Position numbers and translations under genes: made by a program. Positions 10,082-18,802 of a stretch of DNA of 64,000 nt are shown here, piece by piece. This stretch comes from Bacteroidota bacterium (GTDB lineage: Bacteria; Bacteroidota; Bacteroidia; Bacteroidales; VadinHA17): the NCBI GenBank assembly GCA_011050615.1, contig DRFJ01000014.1, positions 18,999 through 82,998 on the forward strand. The letters run 5' to 3'. The notes under the pieces were generated by a model. The model did not search any database, was not told the DNA's origin, and saw nothing but the letters and a program-made list of their open reading frames with translations. How positions within the stretch are numbered: position 1 is the first letter of the stretch; each line of letters begins with the position of its first letter.

Positions 10082-10101
10082 ATTCCTGCTAACGCAGGAA
10101 T
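10082..10101. repeat. Short perfect hairpin, dispersed-repeat type
   Basis: ATTCCTGC (10082-10089), loop TAAC, then GCAGGAAT (10094-10101). There is no T-run next to it, so it is not a normal terminator. It resembles the short palindromes scattered through many bacterial genomes, but only one copy is in this window. Confidence 0.4.
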
Positions 10102-10125
10102 CTGCCGCGCCTGTTCGAAAACATA

Positions 10126-10257
10126 TTACATTACCTCCAGAAACCCGGTCAACCGTATATCCGCGGACGAGGTACCCGGCATCAGATTGATCCTGTCTTT
10201 TTCCAGTACGAAGGCATGTTGATCATCGTCCCAGTAACGCAGTTCATCAGCAAGTAG
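10126..10257 (-). pseudogene. C-terminal remnant of a GH3 beta-glucosidase-like protein
   Basis: A minus-strand frame without a start reads ADELRYWDDDQHAFVLEK and then MPGTSSADIRLTGFLEV before a stop at 10126-10128. This is the pattern of the fibronectin-III-like C-terminal domain that ends glycoside hydrolase family 3 enzymes (typically ...VGSSSADIRL-x-G...). Only about 44 codons remain; upstream the frame runs into a poly-A stretch and a stop at 10270-10272. It lies directly downstream of the tRNA-Ala gene and its terminator, so rearrangement or integration/excision at the tRNA may have left it. The ~45 bp between remnant and terminator (10262-10306) form an imperfect hairpin. Confidence 0.6.
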
Positions 10258-10314
10258 ATTTTTCTTTTTTTAGACGCCCCAAATAAGCAAGCTCATTCGG
10301 GCGCCTCAAAAAAC

Positions 10315-10334
10315 AAAAAACCCCCTGGCGGGGG
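10315..10334 (-). terminator. Rho-independent terminator of tRNA-Ala
   Basis: Read on the minus strand, CCCCC (10334-10330), loop GCCA and GGGGG (10325-10321) are followed by TTTTTTG and a second T-run. It begins 37 nt after the tRNA 3' end. Confidence 0.8.
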
Positions 10335-10368
10335 TGATTGTTTTCCGCTTGATCCTTGATCCTGCGGA

Positions 10369-10444
<76 letters not shown>

Positions 10445-10455
10445 GAAAAACACTG

Positions 10456-10486
10456 CAAAAATATATTAAAAATTATTATCTGCAAA
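10456..10486 (-). promoter_or_regulatory. Consensus Bacteroidota promoter of tRNA-Ala
   Basis: On the minus strand TTTG (10486-10483), a 19-nt spacer and TATTTTTG (10463-10456) match TTTG-N19-21-TAnnTTTG exactly. The tRNA begins 12 nt after the -7 element. Confidence 0.75.
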
Positions 10487-10654
10487 GTGTGTTTTACTAC
10501 AGGGTTAATTTTAACATTTATAGTGAGAAAGACATTTTAGGACGGATACAATTGACAAAAAGAAAATAATTTCGTATATTAATGGTAGTATTTTGTTAAT
10601 TTTTTGAAAATATTCATATTAATATTTATTTTTAGGCTCTCAAAATCTGAAAAA

Positions 10655-11344
10655 ATGGAAATTAAGAAAAACGACAATGTAAATCTGGAAAAGCGTAAGG
10701 GTATCTTTTTGCAGCTGGGACTGGTAATTGTTCTGTCAGTTTGCCTTATTGCTTTTGAATGGACAACAGGGACGCGTAAGGATAATGTTTTTGATGCAGG
10801 TGTCGATGAAGCGATTGAGGAAGATATGATCCCTATTACCGAGATGGACGAAATGCAACCTGAAACACCGCCTGAAGTACCGAAGGTGACCGAGATATTT
10901 GAGATAGTTGACGATAACGTTGCTATCGAAAATGAAATATTATTCGAAGATGACGAGGCTGATTTCGATGACGAGATTCAGATGTACGATTTCGAAGTAA
11001 CCGAAGAAGAGGAAGAAGAGGAAGAGGAAATTTTCGTTGTTGTTGAAGATATGCCTACTTTCAGGGGCGGCGATGTGAACAAGTTCCGTGAATGGGTGCA
11101 GCAGAGAATAAAATATCCTCAGATAGCAGCCGAAAACGGCATACAGGGTAAGGTATTCATAATGTTTGTTGTCGAACCCGACGGTTCGGTCAGTAATGTT
11201 ACAATATTGAGAGGCGTTGACCCTGCACTCGACAATGAAGCCAAGAGAGTGGTTGAAAACTCACCCAAATGGTCCCCCGGAAAACAGAGGGGAGCACCCG
11301 TGCGTGTACGCTTTTCAATTACAGTTAACTTCCAGTTGCAGTAA
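10655..11344 (+). CDS. TonB-family energy transducer protein
   Basis: A 229-residue protein. A longer frame opens at 10604, but its 17 extra residues look like untranslated leader; ATG 10655 gives the usual cytoplasmic tail, then one membrane anchor at about residues 17-35. A long acidic periplasmic spacer follows, rich in Glu/Pro with a run of consecutive Glu near residue 135. The C-terminal TonB domain (about 140-229) begins with the family's P-T-F-R-G-G-D motif. It contains Y-P-x-x-A-x-x-N-G-I-x-G-K-V and ends VRFSITVNFQLQ. Such proteins pass proton-motive force from ExbB/ExbD to outer-membrane SusC/TonB-dependent receptors. No exbBD is nearby. A terminator follows, so it is monocistronic. 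Confidence 0.88.
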   Translation: MEIKKNDNVNLEKRKGIFLQLGLVIVLSVCLIAFEWTTGTRKDNVFDAGVDEAIEEDMIPITEMDEMQPETPPEVPKVTEIFEIVDDNVAIENEILFEDDEADFDDEIQMYDFEVTEEEEEEEEEIFVVVEDMPTFRGGDVNKFREWVQQRIKYPQIAAENGIQGKVFIMFVVEPDGSVSNVTILRGVDPALDNEAKRVVENSPKWSPGKQRGAPVRVRFSITVNFQLQ

Positions 11345-11367
11345 GCTCTCATTAAGGATCTGATAAG

Positions 11368-11398
11368 GCCGCCCTGATAATTGAGGCGGCTTTTTTTT
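11368..11398 (+). terminator. Rho-independent terminator after the TonB-family gene
   Basis: GCCGCC (11368-11373), an 11-nt loop and GGCGGC (11385-11390), followed by eight T. Confidence 0.88.
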
Positions 11399-11452
11399 GA
11401 GGAAAATTATATTATCATATCTTTATCGCCTGTAAACCAATAAGTACTTAAT

Positions 11453-12625
11453 ATGAGAAAGGTAATTTTGTATTCCGTAATTATAACTGTCTTATTTGCA
11501 TCCTGTTCCTCACCTAAGAAAAAGATGCAATCCGGCAATTATGACGCAGCTGTAACAAAGGCTGTTGAAAAAATCCGCAAAGACAGGAACGATACCAAAA
11601 ATATTGACATCCTTGATCAGTCCTATAAAATAGTCCTCGAACAGGATAATGAAAGGATAAGATTACTGAAAATGGAAGGAAGACCCCAGAACTGGGATGA
11701 AATATACCTGATTTATAAAAAAATGCACGACAGGCAATCCATGGTCAGGACAGTATTACCATTAAAATCGGGTAACCGTACAGTCGATTTTCCATATGTT
11801 GATTATATGGATGAAATGATAACGGCAAAAAGCAAGGCAGCAGATTATTATTATGCCAATGGCCTGGAATTAATGAAGAACAAAACCAAAGAGTCATATC
11901 GCCAGGCAAATGCTGAATTCACAAGAGCAAAGGAATATGTAGGTGATTATGAGGGGATAGATCAGCTTATCGATGAGTCAAGATACCTCGGCATTAGCAG
12001 GGTTTTGGTTACTGTGGAAAACCGGTCAACGGTTAATTTCCCTCCTGAATTTGAGACCGACCTGCTTGCACTTGACCTGCCAAGACTCGATAATCCATGG
12101 GTTGAATACCATACAAGGCAGCTGGATGAAGAAACCGACTTTGATTATATCGTATCGGTTATTATAAAGTCAGTTGCAGTATCTCCCGATAATACCTTCC
12201 AGAAAGATACCCTGATAAAAAGGGAAATAGAGAATGGATTTCAATATGTCCTGGATGACAAGGGGAATGTGATGAAGGATACTCTCGGGAACGATATAAA
12301 AGTGAAAAAATACAAGAATGTGCAATGTGCCCTTATCGAAACAGTACAATCTAAAAAATGTATTATTGACGGTCAGGTTGAAATAGTAACGGTTAAGCCG
12401 GCAAAAGTATTAAAAAGCGATCCCCTGGTGGCGGATTCATTCTTTGAACATGTTTCAGCCAGGGCAATAGGTGACGAAGAAGCACTCGGCCCTGCCGAAA
12501 TCGAAAAAATAAGAAGTGAACCAGTTCCCTTCCCTTCTGATATCGAAATGGTAATCCGATGCTCCGAGGCACTTAAAATGGGAATAAGAAGTGCGATGGA
12601 ACGAAACAGGAGGTTCATAATCTAA
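11453..12625 (+). CDS. Lipoprotein of unknown function
   Basis: A 390-residue protein with a type II signal peptide: MRKV, hydrophobic core, LFASC with the lipidated Cys at 18. After the lipobox comes a charged helical stretch with TPR-like spacing (NYDAAVTKAVEKIRK near 28-42, and a second helical unit near 140-165), then a beta-rich C-terminal half. It resembles uncharacterised Bacteroidota lipoproteins that start with one or two TPR-like repeats. No catalytic motif is visible. It lies alone between a terminator and hflX. Anchoring to the outer or inner membrane facing the periplasm is likely; a scaffold role is a guess. Confidence 0.7.
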   Translation: MRKVILYSVIITVLFASCSSPKKKMQSGNYDAAVTKAVEKIRKDRNDTKNIDILDQSYKIVLEQDNERIRLLKMEGRPQNWDEIYLIYKKMHDRQSMVRTVLPLKSGNRTVDFPYVDYMDEMITAKSKAADYYYANGLELMKNKTKESYRQANAEFTRAKEYVGDYEGIDQLIDESRYLGISRVLVTVENRSTVNFPPEFETDLLALDLPRLDNPWVEYHTRQLDEETDFDYIVSVIIKSVAVSPDNTFQKDTLIKREIENGFQYVLDDKGNVMKDTLGNDIKVKKYKNVQCALIETVQSKKCIIDGQVEIVTVKPAKVLKSDPLVADSFFEHVSARAIGDEEALGPAEIEKIRSEPVPFPSDIEMVIRCSEALKMGIRSAMERNRRFII

Positions 12626-12687
12626 GAGATTATTGATCAATAATGTAACGCATTAATCTGCGGTCGTTTTGAATTGAATTTGTGAGT

Positions 12688-13884
12688 ATGGGTAAAATGA
12701 TTGAAACAGCAGGACAAACCGACCGTGCTATCCTTATTGGTGTAATACTTCCTCTGCAGAGTGAAGATGAGGTAGCTGATTACCTCGATGAACTGGCATT
12801 CCTGACCGATACAGCAGGAGCAGTGCCGGTGAAAACCTTTGTCCAGAAACTACCGGCACCCGATCCCAAAACTTTCGTAGGTTCAGGGAAAATACAAGAA
12901 ATTGAAACATTTGTCCGCGATAATGATATTAACCTGGCAATCTTCGATGAGGAACTGAGCCCTTCCCAGATGAGGAATATCGAAAAGGTCCTGAAGTGCA
13001 GGATACTGGATCGCACTAATCTTATCCTCGATATATTTGCACGCAGGGCACGAACAGCGCATGCCAGGGTGCAGGTTGAACTGGCACAGTATGAATACCT
13101 GCTGCCGCGGCTTACAAGGATGTGGACACACCTTGAAAGACAGAAGGGCGGTATTGGTCTTAGAGGTCCCGGTGAAGCGGAAATAGAAACAGACCGGCGT
13201 ATAATACGCGATAAGATAACAAGGCTTAAACAACAGCTTCAAAAAATTGACAAACAGCGTACTGTCCAGCGGAAAAACAGATCGAAAATGGTTCAGGTGG
13301 CCCTTGTGGGATATACTAACGTTGGTAAGTCAACCATAATGAACATGCTGAGTAAGTCAGATGTTTTTGCTGAGAATAAACTGTTTGCCACCCTCGACAC
13401 AACAGTAAGGAAAGTGGTAATAAATAACCTCCCCTTCCTGCTGTCAGATACCGTAGGTTTTATAAGAAAACTGCCCCACGGGCTGATAGAGTCATTTAAA
13501 TCAACACTCGATGAGGTGAGAGAAGCTGATATACTCTGTCATATTGTGGATATCTCACACCCCGGCTTTGAAGAACAGATCAGAATAGTAAATGAAACCC
13601 TGCATGAACTGAAAGCCGATAATAAGGATACAATTATTGTATTTAATAAAATAGATGCCTTCACTTATTCCAGGAAGGATGAGGATGACCTGACTGAAAG
13701 GGGAAGGGGGAATTATACCCTCGAAGAGCTGAGCCAGAGCTGGATGGCAGGGAATAAGGATGCCATTACAATATTTATTTCAGCAAAGGAAAAAACAAAT
13801 ATCGAAGCCTTTAAGAATTTGCTGTACCAGGAAGTGAAAAAACTCCACGAGAAAATTTATCCGTACAATAATTTTTTGTATTAG
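12688..13884 (+). CDS. hflX: GTPase HflX, ribosome-associated
   Basis: A ~398-residue HflX with its N-terminal HflX domain (KTFVGSGK near residue 60), a basic coiled linker (about 150-200) and a GTPase domain. G1 is G-Y-T-N-V-G-K-S-T near 208, G2/G3 are F-A-T-L-D-T-T and D-T-V-G-F, and G4 is F-N-K-I-D. HflX splits stalled ribosomes under stress and binds the 50S subunit. A GTG two codons upstream (12682) is also in frame; I prefer ATG 12688. It converges on asd, and the 16-bp palindrome at 13888-13923 sits between the two stops and overlaps the asd stop codon. No hfq or miaA is linked, unlike in Proteobacteria. Confidence 0.95.
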   Translation: MGKMIETAGQTDRAILIGVILPLQSEDEVADYLDELAFLTDTAGAVPVKTFVQKLPAPDPKTFVGSGKIQEIETFVRDNDINLAIFDEELSPSQMRNIEKVLKCRILDRTNLILDIFARRARTAHARVQVELAQYEYLLPRLTRMWTHLERQKGGIGLRGPGEAEIETDRRIIRDKITRLKQQLQKIDKQRTVQRKNRSKMVQVALVGYTNVGKSTIMNMLSKSDVFAENKLFATLDTTVRKVVINNLPFLLSDTVGFIRKLPHGLIESFKSTLDEVREADILCHIVDISHPGFEEQIRIVNETLHELKADNKDTIIVFNKIDAFTYSRKDEDDLTERGRGNYTLEELSQSWMAGNKDAITIFISAKEKTNIEAFKNLLYQEVKKLHEKIYPYNNFLY

Positions 13885-13887
13885 GTA

Positions 13888-13923
13888 TGGATAGAGACGC
13901 GATATTAATCGCGTCTCTATCCA
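13888..13923. repeat. Perfect 16-bp palindrome between hflX and asd
   Basis: TGGATAGAGACGCGAT (13888-13903), loop ATTA, and its exact reverse complement (13908-13923). It begins 4 bp after the hflX stop and covers the asd stop codon (13917-13919). It could terminate both converging genes, but neither side has a T-run. The core AGAGACGCGAT is like dispersed palindromes I remember from Bacteroidota and cyanobacteria. Confidence 0.7.
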
Positions 13924-14897
13924 TTAATAATTTCCGCTATCTGTACCGCATTCGTAGCCGCACCCTTGCGGATATTGTCAGTCACTATCCACATATTAAG
14001 TGCATTGTTGCAGGAATAATCTCTCCTGATGCGGCCGACAAAAACTTCATCTCTTCCCCTGACATCAACAGGCATTGGGTAAATATTTTGTCCGGGATCA
14101 TCTCTCACAATCAGCCCCCTTGTTTGATTAAGCAGTTCCTTTACTTCAGTCAGGTCGAAATCTTTTTTGAATTCTGCATTAACCGATTCGGAATGACCTC
14201 CGGTGACAGGTACTCTTACCGCTGTTGCTGTTACCTGTATGCTGTTATCGCCGAGTATTTTCCTTGTCTCATTAAGCAGTTTCATCTCCTCCCGGGTGTA
14301 AGCGTTGTCAAGGAAGGTATCACAGTGCGGCAAACAATTCATGAATATGGGATGAGGGTAGGCCATATCCCCCTGTATGCCCCTTATCTCATTATCCAGC
14401 TGTTCAAGTGCTTTTTTCCCTGTTCCCGTGACCGACTGGTAAGTTGATATCACCATGCGCTTTATTCCGTAAGCCCGGTGCAGTGGCGCCATAACCATCA
14501 ACAATTGTATGGTGGAACAATTGGGATTAGCTATTATCCTGTGTTCCCTCCCTATGTCTCCGGTATTTATTTCAGGAACAATAAGCGGTACATCCTCATT
14601 CATCCTCCAGGCAGAAGAATTGTCTATGACATGAGTGCCCTTTTTGGCAAACTCGGGAGCCCATTCAAGTGATAAAGCACTTCCTGCGGAAAAAAGTGCC
14701 AGATCAGGGCTTTGCTTAAGCGCTTCAGTAATACTTATAATCTTATGCCTGCTGCCCCTGAAGATAATTTCTTTCCCGACAGATTTCCCAGATGCCACCG
14801 GTAAAAGTATTTCCACAGGAAAATTTCGCTCTTCCAGTATTTCAAGCATTGCCCTGCCAACCATCCCGCTTACACCAACAACGGCAACTTTCTTCAT
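13917..14897 (-). CDS. asd: Aspartate-semialdehyde dehydrogenase
   Basis: Reduces aspartyl-4-phosphate to aspartate semialdehyde with NADPH, the branch point to lysine/DAP, threonine and methionine; cytoplasmic homodimer. The 326 residues include a Rossmann start VGVSGMVGRAML (8-19), the catalytic NPNCST with Cys127, the substrate-binding STYQSVTGTG near 150, and the proton-acceptor histidine in P-V-T-G-G-H-S near residue 232. This layout matches the gram-positive/Bacteroidota type of Asd. The stop codon lies within the 16-bp palindrome shared with hflX. The start ATG at 14897 is supported by the immediate Rossmann motif. Confidence 0.96.
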   Translation of the reverse strand: MKKVAVVGVSGMVGRAMLEILEERNFPVEILLPVASGKSVGKEIIFRGSRHKIISITEALKQSPDLALFSAGSALSLEWAPEFAKKGTHVIDNSSAWRMNEDVPLIVPEINTGDIGREHRIIANPNCSTIQLLMVMAPLHRAYGIKRMVISTYQSVTGTGKKALEQLDNEIRGIQGDMAYPHPIFMNCLPHCDTFLDNAYTREEMKLLNETRKILGDNSIQVTATAVRVPVTGGHSESVNAEFKKDFDLTEVKELLNQTRGLIVRDDPGQNIYPMPVDVRGRDEVFVGRIRRDYSCNNALNMWIVTDNIRKGAATNAVQIAEIING

Positions 14898-14988
14898 AAA
14901 CTTTTTTGTTTTTTTGAGATTTATTACAGAAATTTATAAGACTAATGTTGTAAAGATAGTTTTTTAGCCACTATCATCAATTCGCTGC

Positions 14989-17613
14989 ATGAGAAAAGTT
15001 TTATTGTTGTTTTTGCTTGTACCGGGTATGGTATGTGCCCAGGTTGTTTATGAGAATTTTGAATCGGGCCTAACAGGTGACTGGTTACTGACCGGAGGAG
15101 ACCGCTGGGAAGCTGATTCATTATTCGTAATAAACGGGAAATTATCTCTTCATCATTCCTTCGATAACAGTGATTCGGGATGCGATCAGATTGGTATCGG
15201 CATAAATGGCCTTCAGCCTGCTTTTTCCGACACAAAGTGGAAATTTAAGATCAGACACGCTTATAATCCCTCTTCATCAAATAACTGGTCTTTCTTTCTT
15301 CTGTCTGATGAAGCTCCGCCGGGAATGATACCGGGCGGCACGGTATCAGGCTTTGCTCTGGGAGTTAACTTAAGCGGTTATGACGATACACTGCGCTTAT
15401 GGAAGCTCACTGAAGGACGCGCATCGGTAGTGTTGTCAACCTCCCTGAACTGGCAGAATAATATAGGTATCGATTCTGTTCTTGCCCTTACCGTAAAGAG
15501 AAATACTGACGGCCACTGGCAGGTTTTCATTGCTGACACACAGGACAACCAGGTATTAATCGGTGAAGGAAACGACAGTGATTTATATTACGCGGGATGG
15601 GCAGGGATAATGTTTGAATACTCATCGTCCCAGGATCGTAAGCTCTGGATTGATGATGTTATTATTGAAGGTCATATAGAGGCAGACACGCAGCCACCCA
15701 TTGTTGATACAGCATATTTTTCAGGTAATAAAACTCTTATACTTGAATTTAATGAAAGCCTTGCTGACCCTCCCGGGAGGCAATGCTGCACACTGATGCC
15801 GGGGAATATGAACCCGGATGAAATAATCCGGGAAGGTGAATCATATCTTTTGAGATTTGAACAGTCTCTTGCCAATAAAACTTATTATGAGCTGCATATA
15901 AGTAATGTATGTGACCTGTGGTCTAACTGTTGTGATACCATAATTGACAGTATCCCGCTTGTTATACCCGGAAGAGACGATATAATAATCTCTGAGGTAA
16001 TGTTCGACCCGGAGCCCCCTGCAGGATTGCCGGATGCCGAATATATTGAGCTGTATAATACCTCGGGTTTTGATCTTAATATTTCAGGATTAAAAATTAT
16101 TACCGGGACCGATGAATACCTGCTTCCGGCATTCCGCTTTGAGCAGGATACTTATGTCCTGATCACTAATGAAATTGATGCTGAATTATTTATGGGTTAT
16201 GGCAGAACGATATACCCTGACCGCAGATTCAGCCTTAATAATACTGTTGATATGATTTTATTGAGGGATCAGGAGAGTGAATTTATTCATGGTCTTGAAT
16301 ATAATATTAAGTGGTACAAAAACCAGCTTAAGCAATATGGAGGCTGGGCACTCGAGATGATCGATTATGACTATCCCCTTGCAGGAAGGTCAAACTGGAC
16401 TGAATCAAAAGACAGGTCAGGGGGAACACCGGGAAGGATTAACTCTGTGAACTCCTTTAACCCCGACCTGGAGAATCCTGCATTGATCAATATCTACCCG
16501 GTCACGGACAGGCATGTGCACCTTGCATTTTCTGAGACCATGGACCCGGAAGCAATGGATCCCCGGAGTTGGTCAGTGCAGGATATTGGCCTGACAGAAG
16601 CCGAAAGCGCTGATCCATTGTTCAGAAGCATAAATATTGAGCTGGCAGACAGCCTGAAGAGGGGAATTATTTATGAGATAAACTCCCTGAATGATGTAAG
16701 TGATGTGGCCGGTAACAGCCTTGTAATAAAAGATAATCGTTTTGGGCTGCCTCTTGTTACTGAAGCCCGGGATATACTTTTCAATGAAATAATGTTTGAC
16801 CCTCTGCCCGGGGGTGCTGAGTTTATAGAGTTCTATAATAATTCCGGAAAGATAGCGGATATGTCAGATCTCTTTATTGTCACTTATGATGAAGAGAAAT
16901 CAGACACCGGTACAATTTGCTGGCTGTCAGATGAGTGTCGTTGCCTCATGCCGGGGGATTATTATGTGATAACAGATGATCGTGAAGCTATTATTAATCA
17001 ATGCATCAATTGTGATGAGGACAGGATCTTTGAGCCGGGCTCCCTGCCTTCGTTACCTGATAAGGGAGGCAGCCTCCTTCTTTTTAACAGGAATCTTATT
17101 CTTATAGACAGAATGGATTATTCTGAGGAGATGCACTCTGCCATGTTGTCAGTAACCTGCGGTATCTCCCTTGAACGTATTTCAACAGATATTCCTGCTA
17201 CGGACAGGAGTAACTGGAGATCGGCTTCGGGCAACTCCGGTTATGCTACTCCGGGAATAATAAACTCAGTTGCAGAAGGCCCGGAAGATATTGGGAGCAA
17301 GGGCGCCATGAGTTTGTCATCAGGAAAAATAAGCCCTGATAATGATGGATTTGAAGATTACCTGAGGATACTGGTCACTTCGGCCAGTGATCAGAATATT
17401 CTTACTGTGCTGGTCTTTAACGATATGGGTTACCCCGTCAGGACTCTGGCCGATAAGCTGGCATCGGGTTCCAGCTCATTAATAATCTGGGATGGATGTG
17501 ACGACAGGGGGAATCCTGTAAGGGAAGGCATTTACATTATCTGTTCAACCATAGTACCTGCCGGCAGGCTCCCGGTGCTTGTGAAAAAGGTATGTACTGT
17601 TGTGTACTACTGA
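14989..17613 (+). CDS. Large exported protein with two lamin-tail domains
   Basis: An 874-residue protein with a signal peptide (MRKV, hydrophobic to ~15, C-A-Q). An N-terminal lectin-like beta domain starts NFESGLTGDW and fills about 20-225. Two lamin-tail domains follow, near 330-460 (ISEVMFDPEP, then EYIELYN) and near 593-730 (FNEIMFDPLPGG, then EFIEFYN). Each is preceded by a bacterial Ig-like segment with D-x-A-G-N or D-x-W-S-N motifs. The last ~95 residues begin ISPDNDGFEDYL and look like a FlgD/CHU_C-type Ig domain. In Bacteroidota that arrangement often marks cell-surface cargo of the type IX secretion system, whose SprA is encoded at 51-58 kb; cargo status is inference. Confidence 0.82.
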   Translation: MRKVLLLFLLVPGMVCAQVVYENFESGLTGDWLLTGGDRWEADSLFVINGKLSLHHSFDNSDSGCDQIGIGINGLQPAFSDTKWKFKIRHAYNPSSSNNWSFFLLSDEAPPGMIPGGTVSGFALGVNLSGYDDTLRLWKLTEGRASVVLSTSLNWQNNIGIDSVLALTVKRNTDGHWQVFIADTQDNQVLIGEGNDSDLYYAGWAGIMFEYSSSQDRKLWIDDVIIEGHIEADTQPPIVDTAYFSGNKTLILEFNESLADPPGRQCCTLMPGNMNPDEIIREGESYLLRFEQSLANKTYYELHISNVCDLWSNCCDTIIDSIPLVIPGRDDIIISEVMFDPEPPAGLPDAEYIELYNTSGFDLNISGLKIITGTDEYLLPAFRFEQDTYVLITNEIDAELFMGYGRTIYPDRRFSLNNTVDMILLRDQESEFIHGLEYNIKWYKNQLKQYGGWALEMIDYDYPLAGRSNWTESKDRSGGTPGRINSVNSFNPDLENPALINIYPVTDRHVHLAFSETMDPEAMDPRSWSVQDIGLTEAESADPLFRSINIELADSLKRGIIYEINSLNDVSDVAGNSLVIKDNRFGLPLVTEARDILFNEIMFDPLPGGAEFIEFYNNSGKIADMSDLFIVTYDEEKSDTGTICWLSDECRCLMPGDYYVITDDREAIINQCINCDEDRIFEPGSLPSLPDKGGSLLLFNRNLILIDRMDYSEEMHSAMLSVTCGISLERISTDIPATDRSNWRSASGNSGYATPGIINSVAEGPEDIGSKGAMSLSSGKISPDNDGFEDYLRILVTSASDQNILTVLVFNDMGYPVRTLADKLASGSSSLIIWDGCDDRGNPVREGIYIICSTIVPAGRLPVLVKKVCTVVYY

Positions 17614-18794
17614 TCAGCTGCATTATTAAACTTCTTTTCAGGTACCATCATGGCAAATATGATTGAAGGGAAGGCCAGCAGTGCGGCTATTAAATATGTC
17701 TTGTCCATACCGATATGATCAGAAAAGGCTCCCACCCCGAGCGTCATGACCGCGTTGATAAAAAAGTTGATAGTCATGTATACCCCGTTAACAAAAGGAA
17801 GATGTTTGGTATCGAGGTTATGTATTATTGCCAGGTTTACCGATTCAGGCCCTACCAGGAAGATACCCATGAAAACAAGTAATATGATACTGGCAATGCC
17901 TGAGGACTGCAGAAACAGTATCATCAGCACCGGGGATAATATTGTTACGATGACCAGTGTCGTTCGCCTGCCTATCCTGTCAGATATTGAACCAGAAATG
18001 AAGGTGCCTGCCGCAGCAGCCAGCTGTAGCACAGAGAGTGATATGCCAGCTCCCCACAGTTCCATTCCCTTGCCTGTAAGGTAGACAGGAAGATAAAGTG
18101 TCAGAGACGATTTCATTGCCCCCCTGAAAAATGTTATTCCGGCAAGGGTAAGAAAAACGGGAAGAAACCTCCGGAATATTCCCGGGTAATCAGGTTTTTC
18201 GGTTTTAATTTCCTCGCTTATAGATATTTTATGGAGCTTGATGTAAAGAATGAATGAGGCAATAATGCCAAAGGGTATTAGCCTGAGGGTACCATTCAGA
18301 CCCCATTGTTCAACTGCAGCAACGACAACCAGGGGGCCAAGCGTCCGTGCCAGTTCACCCCCCAGCATATAGAAACTCATACCCATACCGGTTCGTTCCC
18401 CTGATATTTTTTTTACCATAACAGGGGCAGGGACATGAAAAAGTGTGGAGCTTACGCCACTTACGAAAATCAAGATTACCAGTATAATATATGTTGGTGC
18501 AACACCAATAAAGCTCATGGCTACTGTAGTTACAGCAGGGGCAAATATTACGAAATATCTTACCTTCAGGTTTTCGGACAGTATGCCTATCAGGAAATTA
18601 AACAGGGAAGGCACACGCTGCACAACCGCCAGCAAGCCTGAGAGAAAGAGTGATATATTCAGTTTCTGTATAAGCAGGGGCAGGATGGGTGCGAGGAAGG
18701 AAGTGTATACATCGTGAGTAAGATGAGCCAGAGAAATAAGTATTACATTAGCTGTCTGAAACCCGTTTTTTCTTACTTTCTCACTATTCTGCAT
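17607..18794 (-). CDS. MFS transporter, fosmidomycin-resistance (Fsr)-like
   Basis: A 395-residue major facilitator with 12 hydrophobic segments. The first transmembrane helix carries A-H-L-T-H-D-V-Y-T-S, similar to the A-H-x-x-x-D-x-Y pattern of the Fsr group. The loop before helix 9 has the G-S-I-S-D-R-I-G-R-R motif A of MFS. Fsr-like proteins export small hydrophilic compounds such as fosmidomycin in E. coli; the natural substrate here is unknown. It is the last gene of sppA-lpxK-PNP-MFS (8-bp gap from PNP). It overlaps the converging lamin-tail gene by 7 bp. The fosmidomycin target Dxr is encoded elsewhere in this window, but the two are not linked. Confidence 0.82.
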   Translation of the reverse strand: MQNSEKVRKNGFQTANVILISLAHLTHDVYTSFLAPILPLLIQKLNISLFLSGLLAVVQRVPSLFNFLIGILSENLKVRYFVIFAPAVTTVAMSFIGVAPTYIILVILIFVSGVSSTLFHVPAPVMVKKISGERTGMGMSFYMLGGELARTLGPLVVVAAVEQWGLNGTLRLIPFGIIASFILYIKLHKISISEEIKTEKPDYPGIFRRFLPVFLTLAGITFFRGAMKSSLTLYLPVYLTGKGMELWGAGISLSVLQLAAAAGTFISGSISDRIGRRTTLVIVTILSPVLMILFLQSSGIASIILLVFMGIFLVGPESVNLAIIHNLDTKHLPFVNGVYMTINFFINAVMTLGVGAFSDHIGMDKTYLIAALLAFPSIIFAMMVPEKKFNNAADQ

Positions 18795-18802
18795 TCCGTC
18801 TG

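Noticed and set aside
13887..14447. 186-codon plus-strand frame over asd
   Set aside because: Antisense to a well-conserved asd coding sequence and starting inside the palindrome; no protein motif seen.
17607..18794. Dedicated fosmidomycin resistance linked to dxr
   Set aside because: The MFS gene is 24 kb away from dxr and in a lipid A/purine salvage operon; only the subfamily resemblance supports it.
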